NCBI RefSeq assembly: GCF_033807715.1
Contig: NC_084599.1
Span: forward strand, 25,718,125 to 25,782,124
Length of the DNA stretch: 64,000 nt
DNA from: Cololabis saira
Lineage: Eukaryota > Chordata > Actinopteri > Beloniformes > Belonidae
Reading direction: 5' to 3'
In this document: one piece after another, positions 53,860 to 64,000 of the stretch
Numbering within the stretch: the first letter of the stretch is position 1
Layout of the letters: every line of letters begins with the position of its first letter
Position numbers and translations under genes: made by a program
Notes under the pieces: generated by a model
What the model was told of the DNA's origin: nothing
Databases searched by the model: none
The model's input: only the letters and a program-made list of their open reading frames with translations

Positions 53860-55039
53860 TAACACTCCGTCTCCAGCGATGCTTCACACATTTTTCCAGC
53901 AGCTGTTTGTGATGAAGACCACACTGTTGTCTCTGGTTGTGGCAAAGGGCCTGTTTTGGCTCAAACGGGGCATCTGTTTAGCGTGTGTTTATAATGACAC
54001 CCCCCACACGTGAAGCGGTACGTGCGCTCCAGCACGGACGATGTAAATATAGGATGCAGATCTACATGGTGCTTAGCTTATGTTTTCTAAAACCACATTC
54101 TATGTGCTGATATTTTCATTATTGGACCAACAGGTCATAATACAGATGCTTTTATTTATCTTGGACTTTTTGGTCAATAATTCCTTTCAACTTATTCAGC
54201 TTATTCCATATTACTGCCCGGCCCCTTTTGTTTTTCTTTTCTCAGATTTAGAGACATCTAATTAATTTTATATCCCTTTCATTGTGTGTTCTTATTAAAT
54301 TGATTACATTTAAACTCTAAATTGAATTATCGGAGGCTATTTGCACATCACGTTCCCTCTCTGGGCTTCAGGTCAGGGGCTCGTTCTAGTGGCTTGAAAC
54401 TCTTTGGCTCTGTGTCACGGCTGGACCACAGTGGTGCTTGTGCAACACTGTTTGGCAGAACAATAATAATAATTAGCTTCTTATGTCTTTACACTGTGAT
54501 GACAACAGCAAAATGTGGCTTACGTGTGTTGGATGAGGATTTGAGGATTGGCCAAGAAGGTGAAACCTCATGTTATAAACCTTTTTGTTGCTGCCTTTAA
54601 GCAGGAAGGCAGATGGAAAACCAGTTGTTGCATTTCTCTAAAAATGCAACAACTGCGCAAAGAGTATAAGTGAATGTTTGGTATTCTGTCGAAACATAAT
54701 AAATACGTCTTTACCAGGAAAGAGAAACCGAGTTTAGTGATGTCAGCTGTGTGGCACCAGCCCCATCTGGAACACATTCTCCTGCCTTAAACTTACCTAC
54801 AAGCACGCAGGATTATTGTACTCATTCTTTAGGGTTAGGGTATACCCTGTGGACTGATAATATGTACATCAGAAAATGCCTCATCTCTGAAGTTCTTATG
54901 ACAGTTCTTATGAAGTTCTTATGTATCATGTCGTGTTTTCTATATTTGGCATTTAGTGAATGCTTGAGAATTGATATCGTCCTAATGCATGCAGTGTCGG
55001 AAAGATGAGTATCTTATTTCTTGCTCTTTCTGTCCACAG
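53860..55039. other. tsc22d2 intron before the common exon
   Basis: Apart from a perfect hairpin at 54622-54655, no exon or mobile element is recognised. The 3' end has a good polypyrimidine tract (TTGCTCTTTCTGTCCACAG) for the acceptor at 55038-55039. Confidence 0.6.
54622..54655. repeat. Perfect short hairpin, 14-bp stem
   Basis: CAGTTGTTGCATTT pairs with AAATGCAACAACTG across a 6-nt loop, in the intron upstream of the common exon. Confidence 0.85.
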
Positions 55040-55091
55040 TGCATCTGGTGCCAGCGTTGTCGCCATCGATAACAAGATTGAGCAGGCCATG
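55040..55091 (+). CDS. tsc22d2: tsc22d2 common exon (start of the TSC box)
   Basis: 52 nt between acceptor TGTCCACAG and donor GTAAGT. It completes the split Ser codon and encodes ASGASVVAIDNKIEQAM, residues 520-536 of the 628-aa form (33-49 of the short form). This sequence is almost invariant across TSC22 proteins and begins the TSC box. The exon is used by all predicted isoforms and ends in phase 0. Confidence 0.97.
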
Positions 55092-55398
55092 GTAAGTTTT
55101 CCATACACTCGACAAGATCCAGTAGAGGAACAAAGAAAAAAGAAAAGCAATGTTGTTTACTGTTGCTTGTGCCATTTGATTTAGCAGATGATCCCCTGGG
55201 GGAAACATTTACAGTATCCACCTCAGTTCTAAGATTGTATCTAAAAACAAAAACAAATAACCACTTCAAGCCTTCATATGACTTTTTTCTGATTTTTTTT
55301 TTTTTTTTTTTTTTTTCCCCTCCTTTGAAGAAACTTTTCTTAAATGCTTCATCTTCATGCCCTAATTCTAGTTTTGCCTCCCTTGTTGTCTTTGACAG
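55092..55398 (+). other. Last tsc22d2 intron (307 bp)
   Basis: A GT-AG intron with a T run of about 25 at 55290-55317, 80 bp before the acceptor TTGACAG. No other feature is seen. Confidence 0.85.
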
Positions 55399-55677
55399 GA
55401 CTTGGTGAAGAGCCACCTGATGTATGCTGTGCGGGAAGAGGTGGAGGTGCTGAAGGAGCAGATCAAGGAACTATACGAGAGAAACTTTGTGCTGGAGCGC
55501 GAGAATGCAGTGCTGAAGTCATTAGCCAACTCGGAGCAGCTCAACCACCTGTCCAGTCAGCTCACCAGCCCGTTGGCGCCACTGCAGCAACACCTGCACA
55601 TCACAAACGCCCCCTCTCTGGTTCACCACGAGGGGAGTCAGGGCGTCCCCCATCAGCCAAATATCACCTCAGCATGA
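55399..55677 (+). CDS. tsc22d2: tsc22d2 terminal coding exon (leucine zipper)
   Basis: The exon encodes [20 protein letters not shown], then [20 protein letters not shown] and a Ser/Gln/His-rich tail ending PNITSA and TGA (55675-55677). Leucines at 554, 561, 568 and 575 of the 628-aa form make a heptad zipper; the conserved Asn (565) lies inside it. TSC22 proteins homo- and heterodimerise through this zipper; it lacks a classical basic region, so direct DNA binding is doubtful. The ERN-LERENALLKSL style and the NITSA-type end fit TSC22D2 better than TSC22D1, D3 or D4. A Tyr follows the second heptad Leu, where relatives usually have Ile or Val. The exon is shared by all isoforms. Confidence 0.96.
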   Translation, partial: DLVKSHLMYAVREEVEVLKEQIKELYERNFVLERENAVLKSLANSEQLNHLSSQLTSPLAPLQQHLHITNAPSLVHHEGSQGVPHQPNITSA

Positions 55678-57680
55678 ACCCCCTTCCCTTTTTACTTGCA
55701 AACACACACCTCCCATGGACAGGAGCGGAAGATCCTGTTAGTAAAAACAACTACTATGACGTCCCCTTAACCCCATAAAGCAAAAAGGCTTGGCTTTGCT
55801 CTGTGTGCTCCATTCGAATACAAGTCGTCAACAGCAACAACAATGTCTTTGTTTGTCACCAAGAGCCATTATTTAGTGTGTGCACATCGCAGTCACTGGG
55901 CCTTTACTCTAAGACATTTACCAGCCCTTTAAAAGTCTTACTCTGGTCCGGTTGTTGGCTGCAAGTGAAGGAGAAAAAAAAAAAAGTCGGAGCAGGGGAG
56001 CCTGTGCACACTGTTAAAAACTGAATGTTGTACTAAAGAGCCTAAAGCCTAAGAGCCTAAAGAGCTCGATTTGTCGGGACAAAGAGTGGTGGAAGACGTC
56101 GTTGAAACCCTGTGAAGGACCTCCATGGTGACGAGAGTCCTGTTGAAACATCCAGCAGGGACTGTCCTCCCCTCGTCCACACCCCCCGCATCACTCCAGG
56201 GCTGGAGGAGGCCAGAGTGCAGAGCTGAAGGTGGGATAGAGGAACCATCCTCCTGAGCGGAGGACGCCGCCAGCGGGTGCCTCAGTTTGAGTGGAGTGAG
56301 ACGACCGTCTCGCTTCTTATATGCTGCATCAAAAGCTTGTGTTTTCTCAGAGCCACCGTACTTTGACATGAATCATAGTTTTCATTAGTTCAGTTTTAGT
56401 ATTTGCATTTATTTATTTCAGGGCTGCTATTTTCAAATGTAAATGAACAATGTCACAGAGATGCTTAATAAAAACAGACAAAAAATGTTTTTTTTTCTGT
56501 CTTTTTTTTTTTGTCTTTTAAAATCTGTCAGGTATAAAATTTGCTCATTTCTTGCAACAGGTAGATGTCAAGTAGGCAATAAGTTCTGCAAAAGAAATTC
56601 TCATGAACTAGTGCTAACACTAAAGCTGAGCTTTCATTAGGTGAAATCCAGGTTGAATGTATATTTTGTAAAGTATTAAGAGTGGAGGGTTTGTACTAGA
56701 GAACACCTGTTAAGATATGGAATATGTGATGGGATGTTTCGATAAAGAAAACTATTAATTTACTTTTTCTAGACTTTGTCAAAATGAAAGATAGAAATGA
56801 ATTTAGGGGTTTGGTTGGGCGGAGGGATGAAAAGCTGTGAAAATTGTTTGAATTACTTTATAACCAAAGACTCAAAGTTGTATTTTTTTTTTTTCATTTT
56901 TAAATGCACACATTTTTTTTCTACTATCTCCTTCCCTATAAATATTTTTTTTTGTTTGTTTGTTGCTGTTATGCATGTCCTGCATGATCTGTAACCAGAC
57001 CACTTTCTTACTTTGTTTTTATCCAGCACTCTTTATTTTTCTGTGAAGTTGTCAAGTCTGTGAATGATTGAAAGAGGATTTATGAACATGAAAGGGAACA
57101 GTAAGCGGAGAGGGTGGAGTACGTGGTTAAAGCAAGAAATAAAGAAAATGGGAATGGTTTTGTCGGAGTGAAGGAAAAGAGGCGGAATCTTTATTCATGA
57201 AAATGCTGTTTGAAATTTTAGATGCAGAAAAGGGGGATGTTACCTTGAACACTTTGCTAAACGGCATTTGGTTTTCACTTGTAATGTGCAAAACAATAGA
57301 AACTATTTAACATTTCATATTTTAAATCCCATTCAGTTGTTTGAGGGTATTATGGGCTGTTTGTCACATCATTGTGCCTCTTGTACCGATCCCTGCGGAT
57401 GTCGGGCGACTCGGTTTCTTTCTCCGTGGCTTGGAACCAAACCAAACTGCTTGTTAATTGTACAATCAAACATCTTTTAGTTCATTTTTCTTTTCTTTTT
57501 TCAAATTGGTTTCTTTTCCTTTTTCTTTCATTTGAAGGAGAAGCCGTGTACATGCCAAATGTACTGTATGAAAGTGATCACTGAGCCTTGGAGAAAATAT
57601 CTTAACAAATGCCCTTGTAATGTGCTGTTGAGATGATTTTAGTTTTCAGTCAGAAATAAATAACTGTTTTATTATGAGTA
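55678..57680 (+). other. tsc22d2: tsc22d2 3' UTR
   Basis: About 2 kb of non-coding sequence follow the stop, with possible early polyadenylation signals at 56467 and 57138 (AATAAA) and many T-rich stretches. No other gene begins here. The end is inferred from the AATAAA at 57655 followed by GT-rich sequence. Confidence 0.7.
57655..57660 (+). terminator. Likely main polyadenylation signal of tsc22d2
   Basis: AATAAA is followed within 30 nt by TTTTATTATGAG and TTTTCTCCATGTGTC, a plausible downstream T/GT-rich element. It is the last such signal before repeat-rich intergenic sequence. Confidence 0.6.
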
Positions 57681-57962
57681 TTTTCTCCATGTGTCTTCAT
57701 CTCCCTCCCTCCACACACTCCTGCCTATCCTGGAAAATCAGTCGACGTGATCAAACTCCTGTAAACAAACATAAACCAACTAACATTTTCAGTTTGTTAC
57801 ACACCGTTTGACCTGTAGTCAGTGTTGGCATCCATTCATTTTTATATTTATTTTCTTCAGCCCTGATTATTCTCATCTGAAACCGTCACCAAAGTAAACA
57901 GAAACACAAGTGAGCATTGAAAAACCTGCCGCAGGTCACGAAAGCATGACATGGGCAAGCCA

Positions 57963-58095
57963 TTCAATTCAACTTTTATTTATATAGCGTCTATTACAAT
58001 ACAAGTTGCCCTTAGGTGCATGAACATGGAACATGACCCGATCCATGCAGGTGAAGTTTTCAGTTCATAACCGTCAGTGGGAGGGGCAACTTTCT
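57963..58095 (-). repeat. Retroelement tail (GAATT-type)
   Basis: On the minus strand this reads TAATAGACGCTATATAAATAAA, then AGTTGAATTGAATG, the same tail as the plus-strand copy at 62495-62722. It is a truncated member of that family. Confidence 0.7.
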
Positions 58096-58320
58096 TTTTG
58101 GCTAAGAGTTTGAATAATAGGAAAAATTATCATAAAAAAGACAATGTGTGCACGGTATACTTTAAGGTGTAAATATGGAGATGTTAGCATCTATTTAAAA
58201 TGTAAAGAAAAGGGTAGATGTAGTTCCTCTGATATATTTATTTTCATTAACGTTTAATTCGAAGGTTCTAAATTGAGAGTAAAGTCTTGAGTTTAACAGC
58301 TATAACCATTCAGGTACTCT

Positions 58321-58358
58321 GGTTAGTACTACCTTGCCTCTGCAAGGTAGTACTAACC
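58321..58358. repeat. Perfect short hairpin, 17-bp stem
   Basis: GGTTAGTACTACCTTGC pairs perfectly with GCAAGGTAGTACTAACC across a CTCT loop, about 660 bp past the polyadenylation signal. A GTAC pair lies just outside the stem. Confidence 0.88.
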
Positions 58359-59086
58359 TTTGGTACAGCTGAGTGAAAATGTAGTTTTTTTTTTAGTTTT
58401 TTTTTTTTTAAGACCGCTATACTATACTTTAATTTAATTCCAATGTGTTTCTCAGACTGCTGTCTCTCATTTACATATCTCAAAATTTTGAAACACAATT
58501 ACAGTGCAAAAACTGAAATGTAAATATATTTAAATACAGAAACAGAATAAAGTGCAAACTAAACTAAGAATGAAAATAAACATTTATGCCAAAATAAATA
58601 ATACTTTAAAAGCCCCAACTGATTCAAAATACTGCAGTGATTAGAGACTGAACAGGAGAGATAAGGTTTCTCAGATTTGAACCTTTAGTTTCCACATGGG
58701 AACCAGGGCTTTCCGCTCTCAGCCTCCTCTCCCATGGTTCCAGACCCCAGAGAGAGACACCATCCCTCCCTTAGGATTAGTCTCCAAACCTTCCTCTTTG
58801 ATTAATCTTTTAGTTAGTCCTGACTCAGGGGATCAGAGCTGAGTTCTGCTGTAGGCACTAGCGGAGCAGGCGGGGGGGCAGGGGGGGCGGCCGCCCCGGG
58901 CCCACTGCTCCGGGGGGGCCCACTCCGAAGAGGAAAAAAAAAAAAAGTGTTCTGAATAAAATAAGGAAAGTTGGACTGTATAAAACTTGTGTTCATAAGG
59001 ATACAGTTGTTTAAAAAATAAAAAGTCCCTTCTCCCCGTGTGTGTCTCCCTGTCATGCACGGTTTCGCAGACGCATGTTGTCCGTT

Positions 59087-59180
59087 TAGGGCTGATTTAT
59101 GGTCCCGCGTTACACCAACGCAGAGCCTACGGCGTAGGGTGCGCGTCGTCGCGTACCCTACGCCGTAGTAATGCGTCGAT
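59087..59180. mobile_element. Truncated CG-rich MITE of the AGGCTGA family
   Basis: The left end GGGCTGATTTATGGTCCCGC and the core CCTACGGCGTAGGGTGCGCG match the family, but the right terminal repeat is lost. It is nested in the hAT element. Confidence 0.7.
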
Positions 59181-60310
59181 CCAGTTGTCGCATCAGAGCC
59201 TTAAACTCATGCTGAGTTTCAGCAGCTGAAGTTGATTAAAAACTCTCTCCGGGCTGCATGGATGAGACCAGACAATCAAACCTCACCTTGCTCTCAATCC
59301 AGAGGGACATCGCCGTTGATGAGAGCAAGTTTATTGTGACCAAAAAGACGAGTCATTAAGAAATCCACTGCTGCGGTTGAGGTTGCCAGATCTGACAGGT
59401 TCCTTCCCAAATGCAACGTAAAACCCACAGAAAAAATGAAAAACCAGCCCGAATCTTTCATTCTCTGTTAAAACTATAAATTATTAAATGCGTAATACAT
59501 TTCATCTTCACATTACTAAATACCCTAAAAAAAAGTTCAGGCTCCAAACAAAAACTACAATAAAATTGAGTAGATTAAAGCAAATATATTATCAGTGAGT
59601 TTATTGTGTAAGTTTCTACTTTTCTCTGCCATAATGGAAACTTTTTTTGTTAATAATTTCTCATAAATATTCAGTAAAAACCAGGAAAAGCAGCCCAAAT
59701 AAAAATTTTTCAGCTCAATTGGGCTGAAACCTGCCGGACCTGGCAACACAGATTTAGAACATCCGCAGGAGATTCTCCTCAAAACGATTAAATAAACTCT
59801 TTAATGAATAAAATGAAGACCCTTGGATTGAGATTTAAGACAAATGAAGACATTTAAATGCCTTATTTTAGCAAAAATGGAATTTGAGACTTTTTAAGGA
59901 TGATGCTGCACGGATGAGGCCAGACTATCTCTCAATCGAGAGGGACTTTGCCGTTGATAAGAGCAAAGTGATTGAAAGGTTTGCGGCGATGAAGAACCGG
60001 CTGATGGTTTGGAAATAGTTCGGATTTGAACCAGTTTTAATATTAAAGTTTTTGCATTTTGGATCGTTCAATGTGCTACCCCAGATGGAAATATGTTTTG
60101 TTGTGGTTTTCTGCCCAACCCTGGATGAAACCATCATCGGTAAGCTGTCATAACATTAATTATCTATGATAACATTGTCATAATGCTGAATATATGGCCT
60201 TTCCTATATTTTTTTGTTACTGTTTGACCACCGTGTCTGATTGTGTTAAATACATGTCGTCGTCGTGCAGGTTGAACACGTGTGTCTGAATTGTGCTACT
60301 CCGCGAATCC

Positions 60311-60538
60311 GACATCTATGGCTAAAAAGATGAAAACATAGCCTTAAAAATAAAAATATCCCCACGATAAGTCATAATTATGAGATAAAAAGTCGAAATT
60401 ATAAGATAGAAAGTCGAAATTATGACTTTTTATGTCATAATTATGACTTACCGTGGGGATATTTTTATTTTTAAGGCTAAGATTTCATCTTATTTTTTTC
60501 TTTTACTGGCGGAAATTAGCTTCCATAGACATCACTGG
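60311..60538. repeat. Imperfect palindrome with AAGTCATAATTATG arms
   Basis: AGCCTTAAAAATAAAAATAT and its inverse frame arms with repeated AAAAAGTCGAAATTAT and ATAATTATGACTT units. Weaker pairing extends outward to ACATCTATGG / CCATAGACAT. It may be a separate MITE inside the hAT element. No target duplication is clear. Confidence 0.65.
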
Positions 60539-60810
60539 ATGTCATTTGATTTTTATCTCCAGTTTGATACCTATATCTTTAAGTCTGCATTAGGCTTATA
60601 ATTAGGTTTGGCATAATAAGTGGCAAAATCCATGGTGCTAGAACCTCATGTGATGGTTCTGACCGCCTGCTGTGGTTGTGTGTCAGAGACGCTGATCTGT
60701 GGCATTCTTTTATCGATTATGTTTTAACGGGGATGTCTAGGCCACAAGGGCCCATCTAGAATGCTTCGCCCCCCCTAGGCTGGGACCCCTGCTCCGCCCC
60801 TGGCTGTAGG

Positions 60811-61955
60811 GTTTAGTAGTTTAAGTATTTTATTTTTCTACTATTGCCACAAATTGCTTGTACAGGTGGAATTGCTGGCTTTCTTTTCATAGAGTATGTC
60901 AACGTGACTTATTTGCCCTGAACTGGCCCCATAAAAATACAATTGAACTGGAATGAATTAGCTCCAGTGAACTCTGACGTCACACTATTTCAACAGTCAT
61001 TTATTTACGGGCTATTTTCCTCAGAAGTAGTAGGAGATAACGCTCCGTTGCCATCTAGTTGTTTAAAAGCAGGGAGTCTTCCATGAAGGAAGTTGCTCTT
61101 TGCTTCAGTTGGAAATGAGTCAAAACAATCCGCTTATTCGAAGGAAAAAGGTCAAATGACACCTGAGCAACGTGACTTTCGTGCACGATCCCAAATCGTC
61201 GGGCGTCTGTCTGCTCTTCGCTTCAAGCATGAATTCACATCAAGTCAAAACTTGTAAAACAGGTAGTTCATATCAAAGCAATATTAACAGGATGGGCCAT
61301 TACATTCAATGTCATTGTGTTTGTTTTTTTCTTTTGACATATATTTGAGTTCTCTCCATGAGTCAACTGTCCTGGGAGTTTAAACTTTGCTCTTATGAGG
61401 ACGTGAAATCCGTCGCAGCTTTGTGTCATTTTAATGTAACGAAACAGCCATTTGTCTTCAGGCTGGAGGCACTTTAGTCGTAAATGGGTTTTATGAAGCA
61501 TCTTTTTATAATAAATCTTGCCTGAGCTTCGTGCATAAAACACGTGTCTTCTGCTGGTCGCCTGAAACTGTTGGCATCGCTCCCGCCTCGACCCTGAACG
61601 TGCTTGGGCTCATTTCCCGAGGTGCCGCTGTTAAACCTCTGCCGACATGTGAGCTCTGTTTGCTCGAGGCAGTCATGTGTCTTCCACTCAAGCGGTGAAT
61701 GTCATATTTGCTTTTCACTAAACACGAAACATGTCACCCACAGCAACTCAGAGATGAAAGGATATTTGGCACAGGTATTCAGAGCAACCTGCAGGACAAG
61801 ACTAAAACAGTTTGTCTCAAACGTGGCTTTGTTGTAGATATGCTGCTATAGACATACGCTGCAGGGGGACTCCAACATGACCCTCCTTTCCTTTTCTCAG
61901 AATAGTTATTAGTATCTCAGAACCGTCCCTGTTCTCCACTGTTCTTGTAGTTCAC
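60811..61955. other. Intergenic sequence, no gene recognised
   Basis: No exon, RNA gene or bounded element was seen in this stretch. Confidence 0.45.
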
Positions 61956-62165
61956 GGGTAGGGAACCCTGGTCCTCGAGACCAGGGTTCTGCCACAGTCC
62001 TGCATGTTTTAGAAGTTTGCTGTCTGCAGCACACCATGCCACAAATGACTGTGTCATTATCAGACTTGTGCAGACCTGAATGATGAAGTGATGACAACCT
62101 TTAATTATAATCAGGTGTGTTGGTGCAAGGCAGCATCTAACACGTGCAGGACTGTGGTTCGCTGG
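61956..62165. mobile_element. hAT-type MITE remnant
   Basis: The left part AACCCTGGTCCTCGAG and CCTGCATGTTTTAGA, and the right part AATCAGGTGTGTTGG and CATCTAACACGTGCAGGAC, match the arms of the 18007-18234 MITE family. The terminal repeats are eroded. A GAACCCTGGTC/GACCAGGGTTC hairpin sits at the left end. Confidence 0.6.
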
Positions 62166-62494
62166 TCTGCTCACTCCTTTTCTCTTCTATGCATGTTTGC
62201 AGACCAGAGCTTCAGGAGCTGCATGCTGTCCTGCAGTCCCCCCTCTGATCATCCCACTGCTGCTTCCACCTGTCTGTATGGATGTCTGGTGGAAGCCTGC
62301 TGACATCCTGACCTGCAGCCCCCCCCCCCCCTTCTGACCACCTCCGTGTCTGCGGTCTACATCTGTTTATGTAGTCATCCTTGTAGTGCACCAGTTAACC
62401 ATTGTGTCTGTGTCTCTCGTTTCTCTGTTATTCATTCTCTCTGTCTGTTTCCTCTTTTCCAGCCCTGCCCAGCCCAGGGTTCCCCTTATGATCC

Positions 62495-62722
62495 AGGCCC
62501 TGCTCAAGGTTTCTTCTCTATTAAAGGGGAGTTTTTCCCTGCCACTGTTTGGCTTCAGGTTTTTCTCCCACTAGGGAAGTTTTTACCGGCCATTGTTTAT
62601 GTTATGTTCATATAATAATTGCTCGGGGGTCATGTTCTGGGTCACTGGAAAGCGCCCAGAGACAACTTCTGTTGTAATAGACGCTATATAAATAAAATTG
62701 AATTGGACTGAATTGAATTGCA
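62495..62722 (+). repeat. Fish retroelement 3' end with GAATT tail
   Basis: The segment contains GGCCCTGCTCAAGGTTTCTT, AAAGGGGAGTTTTTCCCTGC, ACGCTATATAAATAAAAT and then TTGAATTGGACTGAATTGAA. This order is common in fish genomes. I assign it to a LINE- or SINE-type element without a firm family. Confidence 0.75.
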
Positions 62723-63436
62723 AATCATTTATGCATTTTTGATTACCTTATTCACTCTCTCATGTGGTATTATCACTCAGTTCATGTTTGCTTGTTGACA
62801 CAATTGAACTCCCAAGTTTTTAAGAGGCTCCTTTTGCCATAATAAAACATCCTTGAAAAACAGTTTCCCAAGAAAGATGTAGAATCTCGATGTGCACTGG
62901 ACACCACGGATGAATGCATTTTTTTAAGAACACAAAACTGCTGTAAAAGACAAAGTGGGATCTGAGCGAGAAGAAATTGTGAATGTCTGAGAAATTCGGG
63001 CCTGCAAGTGTTGAATTTGCTATTTCTCTTGGACGTGGGAAACACCAGCTTCATCTGAAGGCTGGTTCTGTGTTTCCAGGTGCTGTCATGTGAATCTAGT
63101 ATCTTTTTTTTTTTTTTTTTACAGTCACATGCAATTTGATCAGGTATCATTTAGGTCAAATGAATTGTAGAAGAATTCTTCAACTAATCTTTTTTTCAAG
63201 CCATGTCCACGCCGGCTTTTGGATTGGTTTCAATTTCCATAAGTTCTTTTTCCTTCCCTGTTTCTCTGAATTCCATTTAAAACTCTGTTCAGATAGTTTG
63301 CCAGGAAGCTAATTTGATCAAATTTTGCGTTATATAACATAAACTCAAGAGACTTATGAGAACCGAGACTTCTGTTTACAGATTGTGTATGACCTTAGTG
63401 TACTTTTTAAACTAAATTCATTTAAATTCCATTTAA
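62723..63436. other. Intergenic sequence, no gene recognised
   Basis: It contains a T run at about 63103-63120 and no recognisable gene. Confidence 0.45.
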
Positions 63437-63625
63437 TTTTATGAACATAGCACCAAATTACTGATGCCAACTCACGACATGAGGGTCAGACCCGGCAGTT
63501 CTCTCCAAGAAGGAACTCACTGAGTTAAACTCCCCTTTATCAGGAAAAACCTTCCAGCGGAATCAACCTCAGGCAGTACGGCCATCTGCACGGACCAAGT
63601 GGGGTGAGGGGACGATATTAAAGAA
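63437..63625 (-). repeat. Fish retroelement 3' end remnant, minus strand
   Basis: On the minus strand it reads TTTTTCCTGATAAAGGGGAG, then GAACTGCCGGGTCTGACCCTC, similar in order to the plus-strand element at 62495-62722 but without its tail. Confidence 0.55.
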
Positions 63626-64000
63626 CATTACGGAGTTAAAACAACAACAATAACAGACCTGTGGCTATTTTATCTCCAAAATGCTTCTTTAAGGACATAA
63701 GTAAATTTCTTTTTAGATTGCATCTTTGTACTGCATCTCATTCCTCGTATCAGATACATGCCAGCAATGAAAAAAATAACAATACAAATCAGTATGAATA
63801 ATACCCCAAGGATCATGGCTCAAATCCATGAGCCAAATCTGAACCAGAATTGTATCTTGCTCAAACTCATCACATATGGTACACAGTTGGCCCAAATGTG
63901 GCTAAACACAGCCAAATGTGCCGACAGTCAGCCTCAGTTAACCTGATTCTGTTGGCTGCTGACAGCATAAGAGAGCAAACTGCAAAAGTAACACAAGGCC
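63626..64000. other. Window end, nothing recognised
   Basis: Short overlapping antisense frames (63713-63946) carry no domain. I see no gene. Confidence 0.45.

Larger units (their letters stand above)
58856..60802 (+). mobile_element. Decayed hAT transposon with transposase remnants
   Basis: Left end CACTAGCGGAGCAGG and right end CCTGCTCCGCCCCTG are inverted, flanked by the perfect 8-bp duplication GCTGTAGG (58848-58855 and 60803-60810). Two remnants of a hAT C-terminal dimerisation domain lie inside on the + strand: LLSIQRDIAVDESKF near 59290-59340 and YLSIERDFAVDKSKVIERFA near 59924-59998, the latter ending KNR and a stop. The rest of the transposase is absent. It also contains a truncated CG-rich MITE and an inverted repeat (60341-60478). 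Confidence 0.85.

Noticed and set aside
55344..55778. 144-codon frame overlapping the last coding exon in another register
   Set aside because: The other register carries the conserved TSC box and zipper, and this frame crosses the real acceptor.

Overview
This window looks like nuclear DNA of a bony fish, most likely a teleost. The evidence is long dinucleotide and tetranucleotide microsatellites, L2/Rex1-type LINE ends, Tc1/mariner, hAT and PIF/Harbinger-like short transposons, and one vertebrate gene with large GT-AG introns. There is no bacterial-style gene packing, and no CRISPR, rRNA or tRNA gene was recognised.

The only intact gene I can support is tsc22d2 (TSC22 domain family member 2), on the + strand from roughly 19.65 kb to 57.68 kb. 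Its parts are a CpG-rich promoter and 5' UTR with two short upstream ORFs (about 19600-20197), a large first coding exon (20198-21753), a 72-nt phase-compatible cassette exon (40848-40919), an alternative first exon for a short isoform (53441-53535), a 52-nt common exon (55040-55091), and a terminal exon carrying the leucine zipper (55399-55677). A 3' UTR of about 2 kb ends near the AATAAA at 57655. The predicted proteins are 628 aa (long), 652 aa (long plus cassette) and 141 aa (short). All splice phases agree.

Positions 1-19600 contain no convincing intact gene. They hold microsatellites, LINE ends, one probable retrocopy on the minus strand (12594-13160), and a strongly layered repeat zone (15464-19598). 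That zone is an old tandem duplication of about 490 bp carrying an ETS/CRE-like motif, later filled by a TIR element with an 8-bp target duplication, a mariner-like MITE, an L2-type LINE end, a foldback element and a hAT MITE.

The introns of tsc22d2 hold a reverse transcriptase fragment next to a MADF-like Harbinger fragment (25.9-26.9 kb), a possible 1-kb TIR element (36.1-37.1 kb), a 1-kb hAT element (38.4-39.5 kb), a broken Tc1 transposase (42.5-43.7 kb), a Harbinger-like element with a smaller MITE inside it (48.4-49.1 kb), and a 600-bp inverted repeat made of a minisatellite (52.3-52.9 kb). Downstream of the gene are a 1.95-kb hAT element with two transposase C-terminal remnants (58.9-60.8 kb) and several short retroelement tails.

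No wholly new system is evident. The most informative signals are the isoform architecture of tsc22d2, the duplicated and transposon-filled promoter module, and the foldback repeats near the alternative promoter.
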